A stretch of 64,000 nucleotides of DNA from DASYTH01 sp036002505 (lineage in GTDB: Bacteria > Actinomycetota > Actinomycetes > Mycobacteriales > Pseudonocardiaceae). Position numbers and translations under genes: made by a program. Under the pieces are notes generated by a model, which was given only the letters and a program-made list of their open reading frames with translations, was not told where the DNA came from and did no database searches. The DNA lies in contig NZ_DASYTH010000462.1 of assembly GCF_036002505.1 (NCBI RefSeq), positions 1 through 64,000 on the forward strand, in the 5' to 3' direction. Shown here piece after piece: positions 23,480 through 32,797 of this stretch (position 1 is its first letter; each line of letters starts with the position of its first letter).

Positions 23480-25604
23480 GCATGCCGTTTCCGGACTGCG
23501 GGCCGGGGATCCGGAGCAGCGGGTCGGGGATGTTGAGGAGCTCGACGGCGCGGCAGCCGGCTTCGTAGCCGAGGGTTCGGTAGGCCTCGAACTGCTCGTC
23601 GCTGAACACCTGCTTCGTCGTGGAGTGGTTGGGGAAGCGGCTGTCGCGGGCCCGGAACGCGTGCAGGTCCCAGCTGGACGCGCCGGTCAGCACCGCCCGG
23701 GCGTAGACGAGCTTGGCGTCCTCCTGGTCCTTGGAATACCGCACCCGCCCGGCCACCGCGATGTCCGCGCCGAGGCCGGTCTCGTCGGGCAGCACGGGAG
23801 CGGGGTCCACCTCGATGTCGGCGCCCAGTTCGGTGCGCGCCAGGGCAATGGCCCGCCCGAGGTCGAGGCCGGCGCCGGTGCGGTCGGCGCTGGCGTCGAA
23901 GCAGAGCACGTGCGTGCAGCGCCGGCGCAGCAGCTCCACCAGCCCGAGGTTCTCCCAGTGCCCACCGTCGGTGAGGTAGATGAAGCGGTGCGTGGACCGC
24001 GTGCCGCCCAGCGCCTCCCGGAGCACGTACAGCGCGCCCGGCTCGTGCCAGCCGGTGCGGATCGAGGTCATCACCCGGGCCAGCCAGCCGGGCAGCCGGG
24101 ACAGCGCCGCGTCGGTCCGGCCGGAACCGCGGTGCAGCGGGTTCTTGATCCACACACCGAGCCGGACGTTGGTGAGCGCCATCAGGAAGCGCAGCGGCGG
24201 GTAGGTGAACCGGCCCATCAACGGGGAGAGCGCGGCGCCGGACACCGCCATGATCGACGGCAGGGTGAGCTGCGTGCCGGCCAGGCCCGCGCGCTCCTCG
24301 TAGTCCGCGGTGCCGCGGTAGCCGAACGGCACGCCGCCGGACCGGTCGTGCTCGAACGTGAACGAGGCCGCGAACCGGCCGACCGGGACCTCGTGCATGG
24401 TCAGGTTCACCGCGCAGCAGACGATCAGCTTCGGCAGCCGCCGGCCGTTGCCCTCGAGCTTCGCGCCGACCTCGGAGAAGTACAGTGGCTCGGCGTACCC
24501 GATGGGCTCGGCGATGACCTGCTCGCCGCCGCCCGGGCCCGGCCGCCGCGTCCGCCGCAGGGCGAACGCGCTGTTGAGCCGTTCCCGGTAGAACAGGTGC
24601 ATCGAGTAGCGCCGGTTGTGCACCCACACCGCCATGATCAGCACGACCAGCAGCGCGGCCGCCGGCCCGATCAGGTCGGCCGGGGAGCGCAGGCCGTACC
24701 GGATGGCGTGGTCGAGCGCGGAGAGCAGCGGCACCAGCAGCAGCCCCGCGCCGGCGAGCGACGACAGCACCAGCATCAGCCGGCGGGCGCGGAACCGCTG
24801 GCTGAGCGCCAGGGCGGTTGCGGCCACGCACAGCAGCACCAGCAGCCAGACCGTCGCGGCGGCCAGCCGCCCGGCCGCCGTGTCGAACGCCATCACCGGA
24901 TCGGCGAAGAGCCAGGTCAGCAGGGACGTGGACACCGAACCGTAGAGCCCGGCCAGCACCGGCAGGGCCAGCAGGACACCCACCGCCGCGGCGGCCGTCA
25001 CCAGGTTCGCCGCGATCCCCTCCGAGCGGGTGTTGCCGTAGTCCCCCGGGCGACCGTCATGGAACCGGCGGAACGCCACCAGGACCAGCGCCACCGCCAC
25101 CGCACCCACGGCCACCAGGAGCAACCCCGCCACCGGCCGGGGTGCGGCGTGCAGCGGCCAGCCGACCAGCCGCCCGGCGATGAACGCGCAGAGCAGGAAC
25201 GGCAGGTAGTTCAGCACGACGCCGTAGATCAGGCTCAGCCCGAGCCAGACCTTCCCGGTGCGGGCCGGTGCCAGGTAGTCGGTGTGCTGGCGCAGGTAGC
25301 GCTCCTCCGGCGAGCCCCGGCTCCACAGCGGGGTGCCGTTGTCGTGCGCCGGGTCGGAGTGCGCGCCGCTGATGGTCAGCGCGCTGGCCACGTAGTTCCC
25401 GCCGGACACCGCGGCCAGGTAGGCGGCCCGGTCGAGCACGCCCTTGGCCTGCACCGCCTGCAGGGCACCGAGGTTGAACGCCGCGGACCGGATCCCGCCG
25501 CCGGAGAGCGCTATCCCGATCCGGATGCCGGCCGGCGGCGCCTCGACGTACTCGGCCGCCTCGCTGGGCAGCGGCCGGTTGGTCCGGGGTGGCAGCGCCA
25601 TCAT
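23454..25604 (-). CDS. patatin-like phospholipase split by six membrane helices
   Basis: This is a 716-residue membrane phospholipase of the patatin family. The oxyanion loop SGGGIRS is at residues 34-40 and the nucleophile Ser is in AAVSGGNY (67). Six hydrophobic segments follow at about 119-150, 155-178, 197-224, 246-268, 275-297 and 309-330. The catalytic Asp is in YLTDGGHWENLG (about 546). The active-site halves are thus separated by about 480 residues including a membrane domain, unusual for patatins. The start overlaps the stop of the ATPase gene (TGATG), so the two are coupled. The expected activity is lipid acyl hydrolysis at the membrane, perhaps gated by the ATPase. Confidence 0.87.
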   Translation of the reverse strand: MMALPPRTNRPLPSEAAEYVEAPPAGIRIGIALSGGGIRSAAFNLGALQAVQAKGVLDRAAYLAAVSGGNYVASALTISGAHSDPAHDNGTPLWSRGSPEERYLRQHTDYLAPARTGKVWLGLSLIYGVVLNYLPFLLCAFIAGRLVGWPLHAAPRPVAGLLLVAVGAVAVALVLVAFRRFHDGRPGDYGNTRSEGIAANLVTAAAAVGVLLALPVLAGLYGSVSTSLLTWLFADPVMAFDTAAGRLAAATVWLLVLLCVAATALALSQRFRARRLMLVLSSLAGAGLLLVPLLSALDHAIRYGLRSPADLIGPAAALLVVLIMAVWVHNRRYSMHLFYRERLNSAFALRRTRRPGPGGGEQVIAEPIGYAEPLYFSEVGAKLEGNGRRLPKLIVCCAVNLTMHEVPVGRFAASFTFEHDRSGGVPFGYRGTADYEERAGLAGTQLTLPSIMAVSGAALSPLMGRFTYPPLRFLMALTNVRLGVWIKNPLHRGSGRTDAALSRLPGWLARVMTSIRTGWHEPGALYVLREALGGTRSTHRFIYLTDGGHWENLGLVELLRRRCTHVLCFDASADRTGAGLDLGRAIALARTELGADIEVDPAPVLPDETGLGADIAVAGRVRYSKDQEDAKLVYARAVLTGASSWDLHAFRARDSRFPNHSTTKQVFSDEQFEAYRTLGYEAGCRAVELLNIPDPLLRIPGPQSGNGMLSTGPKAP

Positions 25605-27241
25605 CAACTCCGCTGGAGCGCTTCGGCGTAACCGAGCGAGACGCGGTAGTCCTCGTCCGCCGGGTCGCAGCCGTGCGGGTAGGTGGCCAGGGCCCGGCCC
25701 TTGCGCAGGCCCGGAAGTGACCGCTCGTGCAGGAACCGGGTGAACAGCGGGTGGAAGCACAAATGGTCGACATCCTCCTCGGCGGTGAGCACCGAGTCGA
25801 ACGTGTACTGGAAATGCGCCTTGTTGTAGCGCGCGGTCTGGTCGAACCGGACACCGACCACACCGAGGGTGAACAGCATTGACAGGAAATCGTCGAAATC
25901 CACTCCGGTGAGCTTCCGGATTCCCTTTCGGTTGAACATCTTGCGGAGCTCGTTGGCGGGAAAGCAGATCGGCAGTGCGTCGGACAACCGGTTCAGCGCG
26001 TCGCTGGCGAACGGGAACGAGGCGCGGTGCGCGGCGAAGACCCCCTTGACGATCAGCCGCTCGGCCGCCCGGGTGCCGATCAGCACCGCGGCCGGGGAGA
26101 CCGCCCACGGCAGGGAGTCCCGGACCCGGGCGGTGAACACGCTGTTCAGGATCTCGATCAGATGCCGGGGCAGCAGCTGGGTGTGCCGCAGCACGTAGGC
26201 CAGCGGATCCTCGGGCCGGCCGAGTCCATTCCGGACGGTCTCGGGTAGGGCCGCGCGCAGCAGCGCGACGGCCGGGTCGGGCTCGTCGAACCGGTCGGCC
26301 GCGCGCCGCAGCGCGTCCACCCGGTCCGGGTGGTGCATCTGCAGGAACAGCTGCAGCCGGGTACCGGCCAGGCGAAGCAACTCCTTGGCGGTCCAGTAGA
26401 TCGTGAGGTAGCTGAGCCTGAAGTCCTTCTCCGGCGCGGCGGAGATCTCGTGGATCTGGTCGAACAGCTCCGACGGCAGGCAGATCTGCAACCCGTACGG
26501 GCGGCAGTCCTGGTGGTCCGCGATCACCCGCCCGACCGCGGCGAACATCCCGGCGAGCACGTGGTGCAGCTCGCCGAGCTGCTCGTGCAGGTCCTCCAGG
26601 TTGTCCATGACGATCACCAGCGGCTCACCCCGCCCGCGCAGCACGTTCGCCATCGCCTGCCGCACCCGGCCGATCGTGTTCCCGCCGTGCGCCTGCCCCT
26701 CGAGCACCTCGCGCAGGCCGACCACGCCGGGGTCGGCGATCCGCCGTTGCAGCTCGGACAGGAACCGTTCCGCCATCCCGGTCGCGTCCTCCGGCCCGGC
26801 TCCGGGCGGGCCGAGGTAGTCCCACAGCACCTGCAGATCGTTCGGCGAGTCGCCCGCCGAGGCGTGCCGCCCCGCGTGGTACACCGCCACCTGCTCGAAC
26901 AGCGCCAGCCAGATCTCCGCGGCCTGCTCCACGAACAGCGGCCCGCGCCCGTTGCGGTACCGGCGGAGCACCGCGGCCATCTCGTGGTAGACCGTCGCGG
27001 TCCGCAGCACCTCCGACGGCGGCCCGCCCCGCAAGGTCGAGCTCAACAGAAACGCGGTCTTCCCGGCTCCCTTCCGCCCGACGATGTAGGTCGGCCGCGC
27101 CGGTCCCATCGCCCTGGCATAGATCAGGTTGCTCCGGTCGAACAGCCGATCGGCATCATGAACGCCGGCATTCACCACGGTTTCGGTGTCCGGCGGGCCA
27201 AAGGGACGCTGCGTGGTCAGTATTCGATCTAGCTCGCGCAC
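25604..27241 (-). CDS. P-loop ATPase coupled to the membrane patatin
   Basis: This is a 545-residue AAA/KAP-like NTPase. Walker A is YIVGRKGAGKTAFLL (about 53-67) and Walker B is LVIVMDNLEDL (about 208-218). A C-terminal winged-helix-like region (about 440-545) follows. I choose the GTG at 27239-27241, preceded by GGGAGAGG; the frame stays open to 27409 but the upstream part is AT-richer and reads like promoter DNA. There is no membrane segment. Its stop overlaps the patatin start, so ATPase and phospholipase form a two-gene unit in a variable island, which suggests a sensor-effector pair. The specific family is not recognised. Confidence 0.8.
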   Translation of the reverse strand: MRELDRILTTQRPFGPPDTETVVNAGVHDADRLFDRSNLIYARAMGPARPTYIVGRKGAGKTAFLLSSTLRGGPPSEVLRTATVYHEMAAVLRRYRNGRGPLFVEQAAEIWLALFEQVAVYHAGRHASAGDSPNDLQVLWDYLGPPGAGPEDATGMAERFLSELQRRIADPGVVGLREVLEGQAHGGNTIGRVRQAMANVLRGRGEPLVIVMDNLEDLHEQLGELHHVLAGMFAAVGRVIADHQDCRPYGLQICLPSELFDQIHEISAAPEKDFRLSYLTIYWTAKELLRLAGTRLQLFLQMHHPDRVDALRRAADRFDEPDPAVALLRAALPETVRNGLGRPEDPLAYVLRHTQLLPRHLIEILNSVFTARVRDSLPWAVSPAAVLIGTRAAERLIVKGVFAAHRASFPFASDALNRLSDALPICFPANELRKMFNRKGIRKLTGVDFDDFLSMLFTLGVVGVRFDQTARYNKAHFQYTFDSVLTAEEDVDHLCFHPLFTRFLHERSLPGLRKGRALATYPHGCDPADEDYRVSLGYAEALQRS

Positions 27242-27498
27242 TACCTCTCCCTCGACGAGGGGCTCTGTATCAAGACAGAGAGTGCGAGCATTCCACAGAT
27301 ACAAGATCAGGGCACCGGAATTCGCCGATTCACTCTTTTGACGTAACTGGGCAAATCCACAATGGACACGGCTTGATCGGAATTTGCGCTCCGAGCTCGC
27401 AACGTGCACTCACGCCTCCCGCCGACCCCGTGCGAGTGAACACCCTTCGCGATCGGCTACCGTGCGGTAACCACCGCACCCCACAGGAGGCCCGCCGC

Positions 27499-28239
27499 GT
27501 GCCACCGGAAGCCGCTGGTCAAACCGGTCAGCTCCCGCTGACCGGGGAGCGGACCGTGCCCGGGATCGTCGAGGAAAATTACTGGTTCCGGCGGCATGAG
27601 GCGGCGTACCGGGCGCTGGTGCCGTACTGCGCGGGCGCGGTGGTGCTGGAGGCCGGATGCGGCGAAGGCTACGGGGCGGACCTGCTGGCCGGGGCGGCGC
27701 GGCTGGTGTGCGGGCTGGATTACGACGCGTTGACCGCAACGCACGTGGGGAAGGCGTATCCGCGGGTGCGGGCGGTGCGGGGCAACCTGGCGGCGCTGCC
27801 GGTGCGGTCGTCCGGTGTGGACGTGGTGGCGAACCTGCAGGTGGTCGAGCATCTGTGGGATCAGGAGGGGTTCCTGCGGGAGTGCCGGCGGGTGCTGCGG
27901 CCGGGAGGGCGGCTGCTGGTGACCACGCCGAACCGGATCACGTTCTCGCCGGGGCGGGAGACGCCGCTGAACCCGTTTCACACCAGGGAGTTGTCGGCGG
28001 CCGAGCTGGATGAGCTGCTGCGTGGGGCGGGGTTCGAGGTGGAGCTGCTGGCGGGCCTGCACCACGGACCGCGAATCCGCCCGTCGATCATCGACGCGCA
28101 GGTCGAGGTGGTGCTCCGCGGAGGGGCGTGGCCCCCTGAGCTCCTCGCCGAGGTCAGCGCGGTGGCCACGGACGACTTCGTGATCACGACCGTGGATCTC
28201 GACGCCAGCCTGGATCTGGTCGCGGTGGCGCGCCGATGA
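27499..28239 (+). CDS. SAM-dependent methyltransferase of the MGLP locus (Rv3030-like)
   Basis: This is a 246-residue class I methyltransferase. It shows GERTVPGIVEENYWFRRHEA at the N-terminus, SAM motif I VVLEAGCGEGYGADLLAG, the acidic LDYDALT, and VEHLWDQEGFLRECRRVLRPGG. I choose GTG 27499 because AGGAGG precedes it by 10 nt. It overlaps the GH57 gene by 4 nt and heads the set methyltransferase, branching enzyme, glycosyltransferase. The M. tuberculosis Rv3030-Rv3032 set has the same order and makes methylglucose lipopolysaccharide; assignment to that pathway is inferred from order. Confidence 0.88.
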   Translation: MPPEAAGQTGQLPLTGERTVPGIVEENYWFRRHEAAYRALVPYCAGAVVLEAGCGEGYGADLLAGAARLVCGLDYDALTATHVGKAYPRVRAVRGNLAALPVRSSGVDVVANLQVVEHLWDQEGFLRECRRVLRPGGRLLVTTPNRITFSPGRETPLNPFHTRELSAAELDELLRGAGFEVELLAGLHHGPRIRPSIIDAQVEVVLRGGAWPPELLAEVSAVATDDFVITTVDLDASLDLVAVARR

Positions 28240-29768
28240 ACCAGCCGGTCGGGACGTTCTGCCTGGTGTTGCACAGCCATCTGCCGTGGTTGCCGCATCA
28301 CGGGTCCTGGCCGGTGGGTGAGGAGTGGCTGTACCAGGCGTGGGCGCATTCGTACCTGCCGGTGGTGGAGCTGCTGCAGCGGTTCGCCGACGACGGCCAC
28401 CGGGATGTGCTGACCCTGGGGGTGACGCCGGTTCTGGCCGCACAGCTGGATGATCCCTATGCGCTGCGGGCGTTCCATGACTGGTTGGGGTTGTGGCGGC
28501 TGCGCACGGAGTACGCGGCGGGGCGGTGGCGGGGCGGCGACCCGCTGCTGAGTGAGCTGGCCGCGGCCGAGTACCGGGCGGCGGCGCGGGCGCTGGCGGA
28601 GTTCGAGTCGCGGTGGCGGCACGGGTTCTCGCCGGTGCTGCGGTCGCTTGTGGACTCCCGCGTGATCGAGCTGCTCGGCGGGCCGGCCACGCACCCGTTC
28701 CAACCGCTGCTGCGCCAGCCGGTTCGGGAGTTCGCGCTGCGGACCGGGTTGGCGGACACCGAGTTGCGCGTCGGGTACCGGCCGGAGGGTATCTGGGCGC
28801 CGGAGTGTGGCTTCGCGCCGGGGATGGAGCGGGACTACGCGGCGGCCGGGGTGCGGCGGTTCCTGGTGGACGGTCCGGCGCTGCGCGGCGACACGCACGC
28901 GGCGCGGCCGGTCGGCGGGTCGGACGTGGTGTGCTTCGGCCGGGACCTCGAGGTGACGTACCGGGTGTGGTCACCGAAGGCCGGCTACCCGGGAAACGCG
29001 GCGTACCGGGACTTCCACACCTACGACCACCCGTCGGGCCTCAAGCCCGCCCGGGTCACCGGCAAGCACGTGCCGCCGGAGCACAAGAAACCCTACGACC
29101 CGGGCCTCGCCGCGGCCGCGGTTCGCCGGCACGCCAAGGACTTCGTCGACGTCGTGGTGGCCCGGGTGCGCGATCTCCAGGAACGGCACGGAAAGCCGGG
29201 GCTGGTCGTGGCGGCCTACGACACGGAGCTTTTCGGCCACTGGTGGTATGAGGGACCGGCCTGGCTGGAGACCGTGCTGCGCACCCTGCCCGAGGCCGGG
29301 GTCCGGGTGACCACGCTGCGCGGGGCGCTGGCCGCCGGGCACCTGGGCACGCCGGTGGAGCTGCCCGCGTCCTCGTGGGGCTCGGGCAAGGACTGGCGAG
29401 TGTGGGACGGCGCGCAGGTGTCCGACCTCGTCGACGGCGGCGCCGCGATCCAGGACGAGCTGCTCGCCCTGCCCGCCACGGCGCTGCGGGATCCGGTGCT
29501 GGACCAGACCGTGCGCGAGGCCCTGCTGGCGCTGTCCAGCGACTGGGCGTTCATGGTCACCAAGGACTCGGCGGCGGACTACGCGCGGCGGCGGGCGAAG
29601 GTGCACGGCGAGCGGTTCGCCGAGCTGGCCGCGCTGGTCCGCGCCGGTGACCGGGACCGCGCGCGTTCCAGGGCCGCGGAACTGCGCGCCGAGGACGGGC
29701 CGTTCGGGCACCTCGACGCGCGGGGCATCCCGGCCCTGCGAGGATCACGGTTGCCATGCGTGTCCTGA
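28236..29768 (+). CDS. GH57 1,4-alpha-glucan branching enzyme (Rv3031-like)
   Basis: This 510-residue family GH57 enzyme is expected to introduce alpha-1,6 branches into alpha-glucan. Family features are FCLVLHSHLPWLPHHG at the N-terminus (conserved His pair), the catalytic Glu in EGIWAPECGFAPGMER, the catalytic Asp in VVAAYDTELFGHWWYEG, and SWGSGKDWRVWDG. A three-helix C-terminal domain (about 410-500) is present as in TK1436/Rv3031-type enzymes. It is translationally coupled to the methyltransferase upstream, and its end overlaps the glycosyltransferase start by 13 nt. Confidence 0.93.
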   Translation: MNQPVGTFCLVLHSHLPWLPHHGSWPVGEEWLYQAWAHSYLPVVELLQRFADDGHRDVLTLGVTPVLAAQLDDPYALRAFHDWLGLWRLRTEYAAGRWRGGDPLLSELAAAEYRAAARALAEFESRWRHGFSPVLRSLVDSRVIELLGGPATHPFQPLLRQPVREFALRTGLADTELRVGYRPEGIWAPECGFAPGMERDYAAAGVRRFLVDGPALRGDTHAARPVGGSDVVCFGRDLEVTYRVWSPKAGYPGNAAYRDFHTYDHPSGLKPARVTGKHVPPEHKKPYDPGLAAAAVRRHAKDFVDVVVARVRDLQERHGKPGLVVAAYDTELFGHWWYEGPAWLETVLRTLPEAGVRVTTLRGALAAGHLGTPVELPASSWGSGKDWRVWDGAQVSDLVDGGAAIQDELLALPATALRDPVLDQTVREALLALSSDWAFMVTKDSAADYARRRAKVHGERFAELAALVRAGDRDRARSRAAELRAEDGPFGHLDARGIPALRGSRLPCVS

Positions 29769-31009
29769 TGCTGTCGTGGGAGTACCCGCCGGTCGTGGTC
29801 GGCGGGCTCGGCCGGCACGTGCACGCGCTGGCGAAGCACCTGGCTCAGCAGGGCCACGAGGTGACCGTGCTGTGCCGGCACGACGCCGGTACGGACGCCG
29901 CCACGCACCCCACCGCCCGGTCGGTGCACGAGGGCGTCCGGCTGGTGCGGGTGGCCGAGGACCCGACGCATCTGACGTTCGAGAAGGACCTGGTGGCCTG
30001 GACCCTCGCCATGGGCCACGCCATGATCCGCGCGGGCCTGGCGCTGCTCCGGAAATGGCGCCCGGACGTGGTGCACGCGCACGACTGGCTGGTGACCCAT
30101 CCGGCGATCACGCTGGCCGAGCACGCCGGGGTGCCGCTGGTGGCGACCATGCACGCCACCGAGGCCGGCCGGCACAGCGGCTGGCTCTCCCAGCCGCTCA
30201 ACCAGCAGATCCACTCGGTCGAATGGTGGCTGGCCAACCGCGCCGACGCGCTGATCACCTGCTCGGCCGCGATGCGCGCCGAGGTGGCACACCTGTTCGA
30301 GCTCGAGCCGGACGAGATCGCCGTGATCCACAACGGCATCGAGCCGCGTGGCTGGCGCGTCCCCGCCGAGACCGTTCGCGAGACCCGAAGACGGCACAGC
30401 CCGCACGGCGAACCACTGATCGTGTTCTTCGGCCGCCTGGAATGGGAGAAGGGCGTCCTCGACCTCGTCACCGCCCTGCCCAGGATCCGCCGCACGCACC
30501 CCGGCGCCCGCCTGGTGATGGCCGGCCGCGGCCGCCAGGCCGGCCCGCTGCTGGCGCTGGCGCGCAAGCACCGCCTGGTCCGCGCCATCGACTTCGTCGG
30601 CCACCTGCCGGACAAGGACCTGGTCGCCTGCCTCGCCGCCGCCGACGTGGTCGTGCTCCCCAGCCGCTACGAGCCCTTCGGCATCGTGGCTTTGGAGACC
30701 GCCGCGGTCGGCGCCCCCTTGGTGGCCGCCACCACCGGCGGCCTCAGCGAGCTGGTGGTCGACGGCGAATCCGGCCTGTCGTTTCCGCCCGGCGACGTCG
30801 ACGCCCTCGCTCAGGCCGTCCGCGGCGTTCTCGACGACCCGGTCGCCGCCGACCGCCGCGCCCGCCGCGCCAAAGCCCGCCTCCGCGAGGACTTCGACTG
30901 GCACAAGATCGCCGCCGCCACCGCCGAGATCTACCGCACCACGGAGCGGGGGGATCACCCCGACCTCGGTCGCCCCAAGATCGCCTCCGGTAACGCTTTC
31001 ACGACGTGA
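29756..31009 (+). CDS. GT4 alpha-glucosyltransferase (Rv3032-like)
   Basis: This is a 417-residue GT-B glycosyltransferase. The N-terminal SWEYPPVVVGGLGRHVHALA is typical of the glycogen-synthase-like GT4/GT5 group; the C-terminal domain has VFFGRLEWEKGVLDLV and the E-x7-E motif YEPFGIVALETAAVG. In M. tuberculosis the corresponding Rv3032 elongates the alpha-1,4-glucan backbone of MGLP and capsular glucan. It starts inside the 3' end of the GH57 gene (13-nt overlap), so three genes are one transcript. Confidence 0.93.
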   Translation: MRVLMLSWEYPPVVVGGLGRHVHALAKHLAQQGHEVTVLCRHDAGTDAATHPTARSVHEGVRLVRVAEDPTHLTFEKDLVAWTLAMGHAMIRAGLALLRKWRPDVVHAHDWLVTHPAITLAEHAGVPLVATMHATEAGRHSGWLSQPLNQQIHSVEWWLANRADALITCSAAMRAEVAHLFELEPDEIAVIHNGIEPRGWRVPAETVRETRRRHSPHGEPLIVFFGRLEWEKGVLDLVTALPRIRRTHPGARLVMAGRGRQAGPLLALARKHRLVRAIDFVGHLPDKDLVACLAAADVVVLPSRYEPFGIVALETAAVGAPLVAATTGGLSELVVDGESGLSFPPGDVDALAQAVRGVLDDPVAADRRARRAKARLREDFDWHKIAAATAEIYRTTERGDHPDLGRPKIASGNAFTT

Positions 31010-31110
31010 CATTGTTACCATTTCCACGACGATCGGATATCCCAACTTTCCGGTTTGGACACTCCGAGTCCGTCGGCGCCACGGCATCCGCCACCCGGTG
31101 ATGTGCTACC

Positions 31111-31938
31111 GTGACGGTCCTCATGACACCGCCGCATTCCACCCCCGAGGTTGACATCGCCCGACCGGCGCTGGCACGAATATACGATTTCGTGCTCGGT
31201 GGTGGTCACCATTTTGCCGCCGACCGGGAGGTCGCGAGAAAAATTCTCGACATCATCCCCGGCTACCAGAACTTCGCGCTGGAGAACAGGTCATTTCTTC
31301 GCCGGGCAGCTCTGCACATGCTCGACACCGGTATCGACCAGTTCCTCGACCTGGGCTCGGGACTGCTCAGTTTCGGGCCGATTCACGAGATCGTTCACGG
31401 CGTGAACCCCGAGTGCCGGGTGGTCTACGTGGACAATGACCCGGTCGTGACGGCCAATGTGGAACTACGCACCAGCGGCGATCCCCGGATCGGGGTGATC
31501 CAATCGGATCTGTGCGCCGTGCATGGGATTCTCGAACACCCGGCCACGCGGCGCGTGCTCGACCCGTACCAGCCGCTGGGGGTGTTCGCGGTCGCCGTGC
31601 TGCACTGCGTCCCCGACAGCAACAACCTCGTCCGGGTACTGTCCGAATACCACGCCCGGCTCACCGCCGGCAGCATGCTTGCCGCCTCGCACGCCAGCGG
31701 CGAGCGCCTCGGCCCGGACCTCACCACCGCGGGCCGCCGAATCCTCGCCGAGGCGGGCATCACCGCCGTCAGCAGAACACGGGAAGAGTTCGCCGCCCTC
31801 CTCGGCCCCTGGTGCCCCGACTCGGACGGAGTCGTGGCCCTCAACTGGTGGCGCCCGGACGGCGTCCCGAACGCCCTGTCCAACGTCATGGGCTACGCCG
31901 TCATGGCCACCCGTGCGGCCGAGCTCAACGTGCAATGA
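31111..31938 (+). CDS. PF04672-type SAM-dependent methyltransferase
   Basis: This 275-residue protein belongs to the actinomycete-specific 'S-adenosyl methyltransferase' family (PF04672/DUF574). Diagnostic stretches are IARPALARIYDFVLGGGHHFAAD, FLRRAALHMLDTGIDQFLDLGSG, and VVYVDNDPVV. The GTG at 31111 or ATG at 31123 could start it; neither has a clear ribosome site. Such proteins are numerous in these genomes, and their substrates are mostly unknown. The stop codon lies inside the terminator hairpin that follows. Confidence 0.9.
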   Translation: MTVLMTPPHSTPEVDIARPALARIYDFVLGGGHHFAADREVARKILDIIPGYQNFALENRSFLRRAALHMLDTGIDQFLDLGSGLLSFGPIHEIVHGVNPECRVVYVDNDPVVTANVELRTSGDPRIGVIQSDLCAVHGILEHPATRRVLDPYQPLGVFAVAVLHCVPDSNNLVRVLSEYHARLTAGSMLAASHASGERLGPDLTTAGRRILAEAGITAVSRTREEFAALLGPWCPDSDGVVALNWWRPDGVPNALSNVMGYAVMATRAAELNVQ

Positions 31939-31980
31939 AGGCGTCCTTCCTCACCGTGGGCGTGAGCAAGGACGCCTTCA
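31936..31980. terminator. bidirectional hairpin terminator
   Basis: Arms of 19 nt (31936-31954 and 31962-31980) pair with a single mismatch around a 7-nt loop; each arm begins TGAAGGCGTCCTT. It sits between convergent genes, so it can end both transcripts. It belongs to the same sequence family as the hairpin at 58171-58223. Confidence 0.8.
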
Positions 31981-32000
31981 CCGCACTCCGGACCGCTGAA

Positions 32001-32759
32001 TCAGTTGTGCTGCTCCAGGGTTTTCCGGAGTGCGTCGTTGGCTTTGCGGGACATGTCGGCGATGGCGGTACGGCGTTCGGCGTCGGCGTCGTAGTCGGCT
32101 TGGCGGTCGCGGACGACGCGGGCGGGGGCGCCGACGGCGATGGCGTAGTCGGGGATGTCGCCGCGGACGATGGCGTGCGCGCCGATCACCGCGCCGCGGC
32201 CGATGCGGGAGCCGCGGAGCACCGAAACCTTGGTGCCGAGCCAGGTGTCCGGGCCGATCCGGACCGGGGCCTTGACGATGCCCTGGTCCTTGATCGGCTG
32301 GTGGATGTCGGAGATCACGTGGTCGAAGTCGCAGATGTAGACCCAGTCGGCGACCAGGGCGGCGTCGCCGAGTTCGATGTCGAGGTAGCAGTTGACCACG
32401 TTCTGCCGGCCGAACACGGCCTTGTCACCGATGCGCAGCGAGCCCTCGTGGCAGCGGATGGCGTTGCCGTCGCCGATGTGCACCCAGCGGCCGATCTCCA
32501 TCCGGCCGTAGCCGGGGCGGCAGTGGATCTCCACGTCCTTGCCGAGGAACACCATGCCGCGCAACACGATGTGCGGGTTCGCCAGCCGGAACCTGAGCAG
32601 CCGCCAGTACCGCACCAGGTACCACGGCCGCCAGGCGCGGTTGCGGATCACCCAGCGCAGCGACGCCAGGGTGAGGAACCGGGCCTGGGCCGGATCCCGG
32701 CGCGACCACCGCGAGCGGCGCCAGCGGTCGGCGACGGGCGAACCCCACATCGTGGTCAT
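32001..32759 (-). CDS. left-handed beta-helix acyltransferase, OctT-like
   Basis: This is a 252-residue hexapeptide-repeat acyltransferase. Repeats such as MEIGRWVHIGDGNAI, LRIGDKAVFG, VRIGPDTWLGTKVSVLRGSRIGRGAVIGAHAIV form the beta-helix, and a catalytic-type His is in ICDFDHVISDIHQP. The size, the N-terminal RYWRLLRFRLANPHIVLRG, and the location beside Rv3030-3032-like genes match Rv3034c, which as I recall is the octanoyltransferase of MGLP biosynthesis. It faces the glycosyltransferase gene. The acyl chain and acceptor are inferred from that homology. Confidence 0.85.
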   Translation of the reverse strand: MTTMWGSPVADRWRRSRWSRRDPAQARFLTLASLRWVIRNRAWRPWYLVRYWRLLRFRLANPHIVLRGMVFLGKDVEIHCRPGYGRMEIGRWVHIGDGNAIRCHEGSLRIGDKAVFGRQNVVNCYLDIELGDAALVADWVYICDFDHVISDIHQPIKDQGIVKAPVRIGPDTWLGTKVSVLRGSRIGRGAVIGAHAIVRGDIPDYAIAVGAPARVVRDRQADYDADAERRTAIADMSRKANDALRKTLEQHN

Positions 32760-32797
32760 GAGGCAAGACCGTAGCCGAGGCGGCTAGCGTCTGGCCC

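Noticed and set aside
19851..27241. Complete mobile element
   Set aside because: No integrase, transposase, terminal repeat or tRNA attachment site is visible; only gene order and content suggest an island.
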